Shown piece after piece: positions 6,102 to 6,640 of a DNA stretch of 6,640 nucleotides (position 1 is the stretch's first letter; every line of letters starts with the position of its first letter). Made by a program: the position numbers and the translations under genes. The stretch is taken from positions 1-6,640 of the forward strand of contig JAABTC010000102.1 of assembly GCA_011390055.1 (NCBI GenBank), given 5' to 3'. The stretch comes from Burkholderiales bacterium. GTDB taxonomy: Bacteria; Pseudomonadota; Gammaproteobacteria; Burkholderiales; Burkholderiaceae_C. The notes beneath the pieces are model-generated. The model was not told where the DNA came from and did not search any database. It was given only the letters and a program-made list of their open reading frames with translations.

Positions 6102-6640
6102 TCATTGAGAAGGCGCTCGCGCGGGCAGCGCCCGCTGCCGCGTCGCCAGCACCGACCCCAGCGCCAGCGCCGCGGCCGAAACGACGAAGCCGCGCGCCAG
6201 CCCACCGGGGCCGTCGGCGATCCAGCCGACGAGCGTCGGCCCGATGATCTGTCCCGCGGCGAAGACGGTCGTGAACGCGGCGATGCCCCCGGGCCAGGCG
6301 GCAGCCGGCAGGTTGTGTCGCACCAGGGCCGTGGTCGAGGCCACGACCGACAGGAACACGGCGCCGAACAGCGCTCCGGAGGCGAACACCACCAGCGGCT
6401 GCGCGCTCAACACCGGCAACAGCGTGGCCAGCGCGAGCAGGCCATTCAGCAGGGCCAGCGGCAGGCCGCCGCGCTGGCGCTGCAACAGCCCCGCCCACAG
6501 CCACGACGAGGCCATCACGCCGAGGCCCAGCAGCACGTAGAAAGCGACGATCTGCGTAGCGGGCAGCTGCTGCTCGCGCAGCAGCGTGATCACGAACGTC
6601 ATGTAGCCGATGTAGCCGAAGCCGAACATCAGGTAGGCGG
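6102..6640 (-). CDS. YbfB/YjiJ-like MFS transporter, C-terminal half (5' end beyond window)
   Basis: The reading frame enters from the right edge (AYLMFGFGYIGYM...) and ends at the TGA complementary to 6102-6104, giving about 178 residues. An internal ATG at 6629 is not a plausible start, because the coding frame continues upstream of it and the family is around 390 residues long. Six hydrophobic segments are visible, consistent with TM7-12: AYLMFGFGYIGYMTFVITLL, IVAFYVLLGLGVMASSWLWA, LALLNGLLALATLLPVL, VVFASGALFGAVFLSVVAST, IAAFTTVFAAGQIIGPTLVG and GFVVSAAALALGSVLA. FGFGYIGYMTF at the presumed TM7 and WPGGIAAFTTVFAAGQIIGP resemble YbfB/YjiJ (MFS_4) proteins. It is an inner-membrane transporter of unknown substrate. 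It is convergent with the operon, so it is transcribed separately and need not be related to aldarate use. Confidence 0.87.
   Translation of the reverse strand, partial: AYLMFGFGYIGYMTFVITLLREQQLPATQIVAFYVLLGLGVMASSWLWAGLLQRQRGGLPLALLNGLLALATLLPVLSAQPLVVFASGALFGAVFLSVVASTTALVRHNLPAAAWPGGIAAFTTVFAAGQIIGPTLVGWIADGPGGLARGFVVSAAALALGSVLATRQRALPARAPSQ

Noticed and set aside
4721..6205. A 494-codon open frame on the minus strand, opposite the secreted-protein gene
   Set aside because: It is antisense to a gene with clear signal peptide and SGNH motifs, has typical GC-rich shadow composition and shows no recognisable domain.
6102..6629. A complete 175-residue small membrane protein starting at the internal ATG
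   Set aside because: The frame continues in coding style to the window edge and the sequence matches only the second half of a 12-segment MFS transporter.

Overview
The window comes from a high-GC bacterium. The protein sequences and the layout (tightly packed genes, a TRAP-type transporter end beside sugar-acid genes, a YbfB/YjiJ-type MFS permease) suggest a betaproteobacterium of the Burkholderiales/Comamonadaceae type. That placement is inferred from style, not from a marker gene.

Positions 1-4682 (+ strand) hold an aldaric-acid (D-glucarate/galactarate) catabolic operon. It opens with the last codons of what looks like a TRAP transporter large permease (1-38). Next come glucarate dehydratase gudD (40-1374), an HpcH/HpaI-family aldolase (1402-2190), tartronate-semialdehyde reductase garR (2210-3088) and galactarate dehydratase garD (3093-4682). 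Gaps are 1 to 27 bases and no internal promoter is evident. The two dehydratases act on epimeric substrates and converge on 5-dehydro-4-deoxy-D-glucarate. The aldolase is expected to split this into pyruvate and tartronate semialdehyde, and GarR reduces the latter to D-glycerate. This is the route known from enteric bacteria. A glycerate kinase and a regulator are needed to complete the system but are not in the window.

Positions 4683-4753 are a short GC-rich gap with inverted repeats. Positions 4754-6049 (+) encode a secreted protein of the SGNH/GDSL hydrolase fold, with a clear signal peptide, a GNS nucleophile motif, a DxxH box and exactly four cysteines in two close pairs. Its link to the sugar-acid operon is positional only.

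Positions 6050-6101 separate convergent genes and contain a nested inverted repeat. Positions 6102-6640 (-) are the C-terminal half (six membrane segments) of a YbfB/YjiJ-like MFS transporter whose start lies beyond the right edge.

I found no RNA genes, CRISPR arrays or insertion sequences, and nothing that amounts to a wholly new system. The points most worth a second look are the non-GarL aldolase in a GarL role, the apparent cofactor change in GarR, a perfect 11-bp inverted repeat just inside garD, and the uncharacterised secreted SGNH protein.
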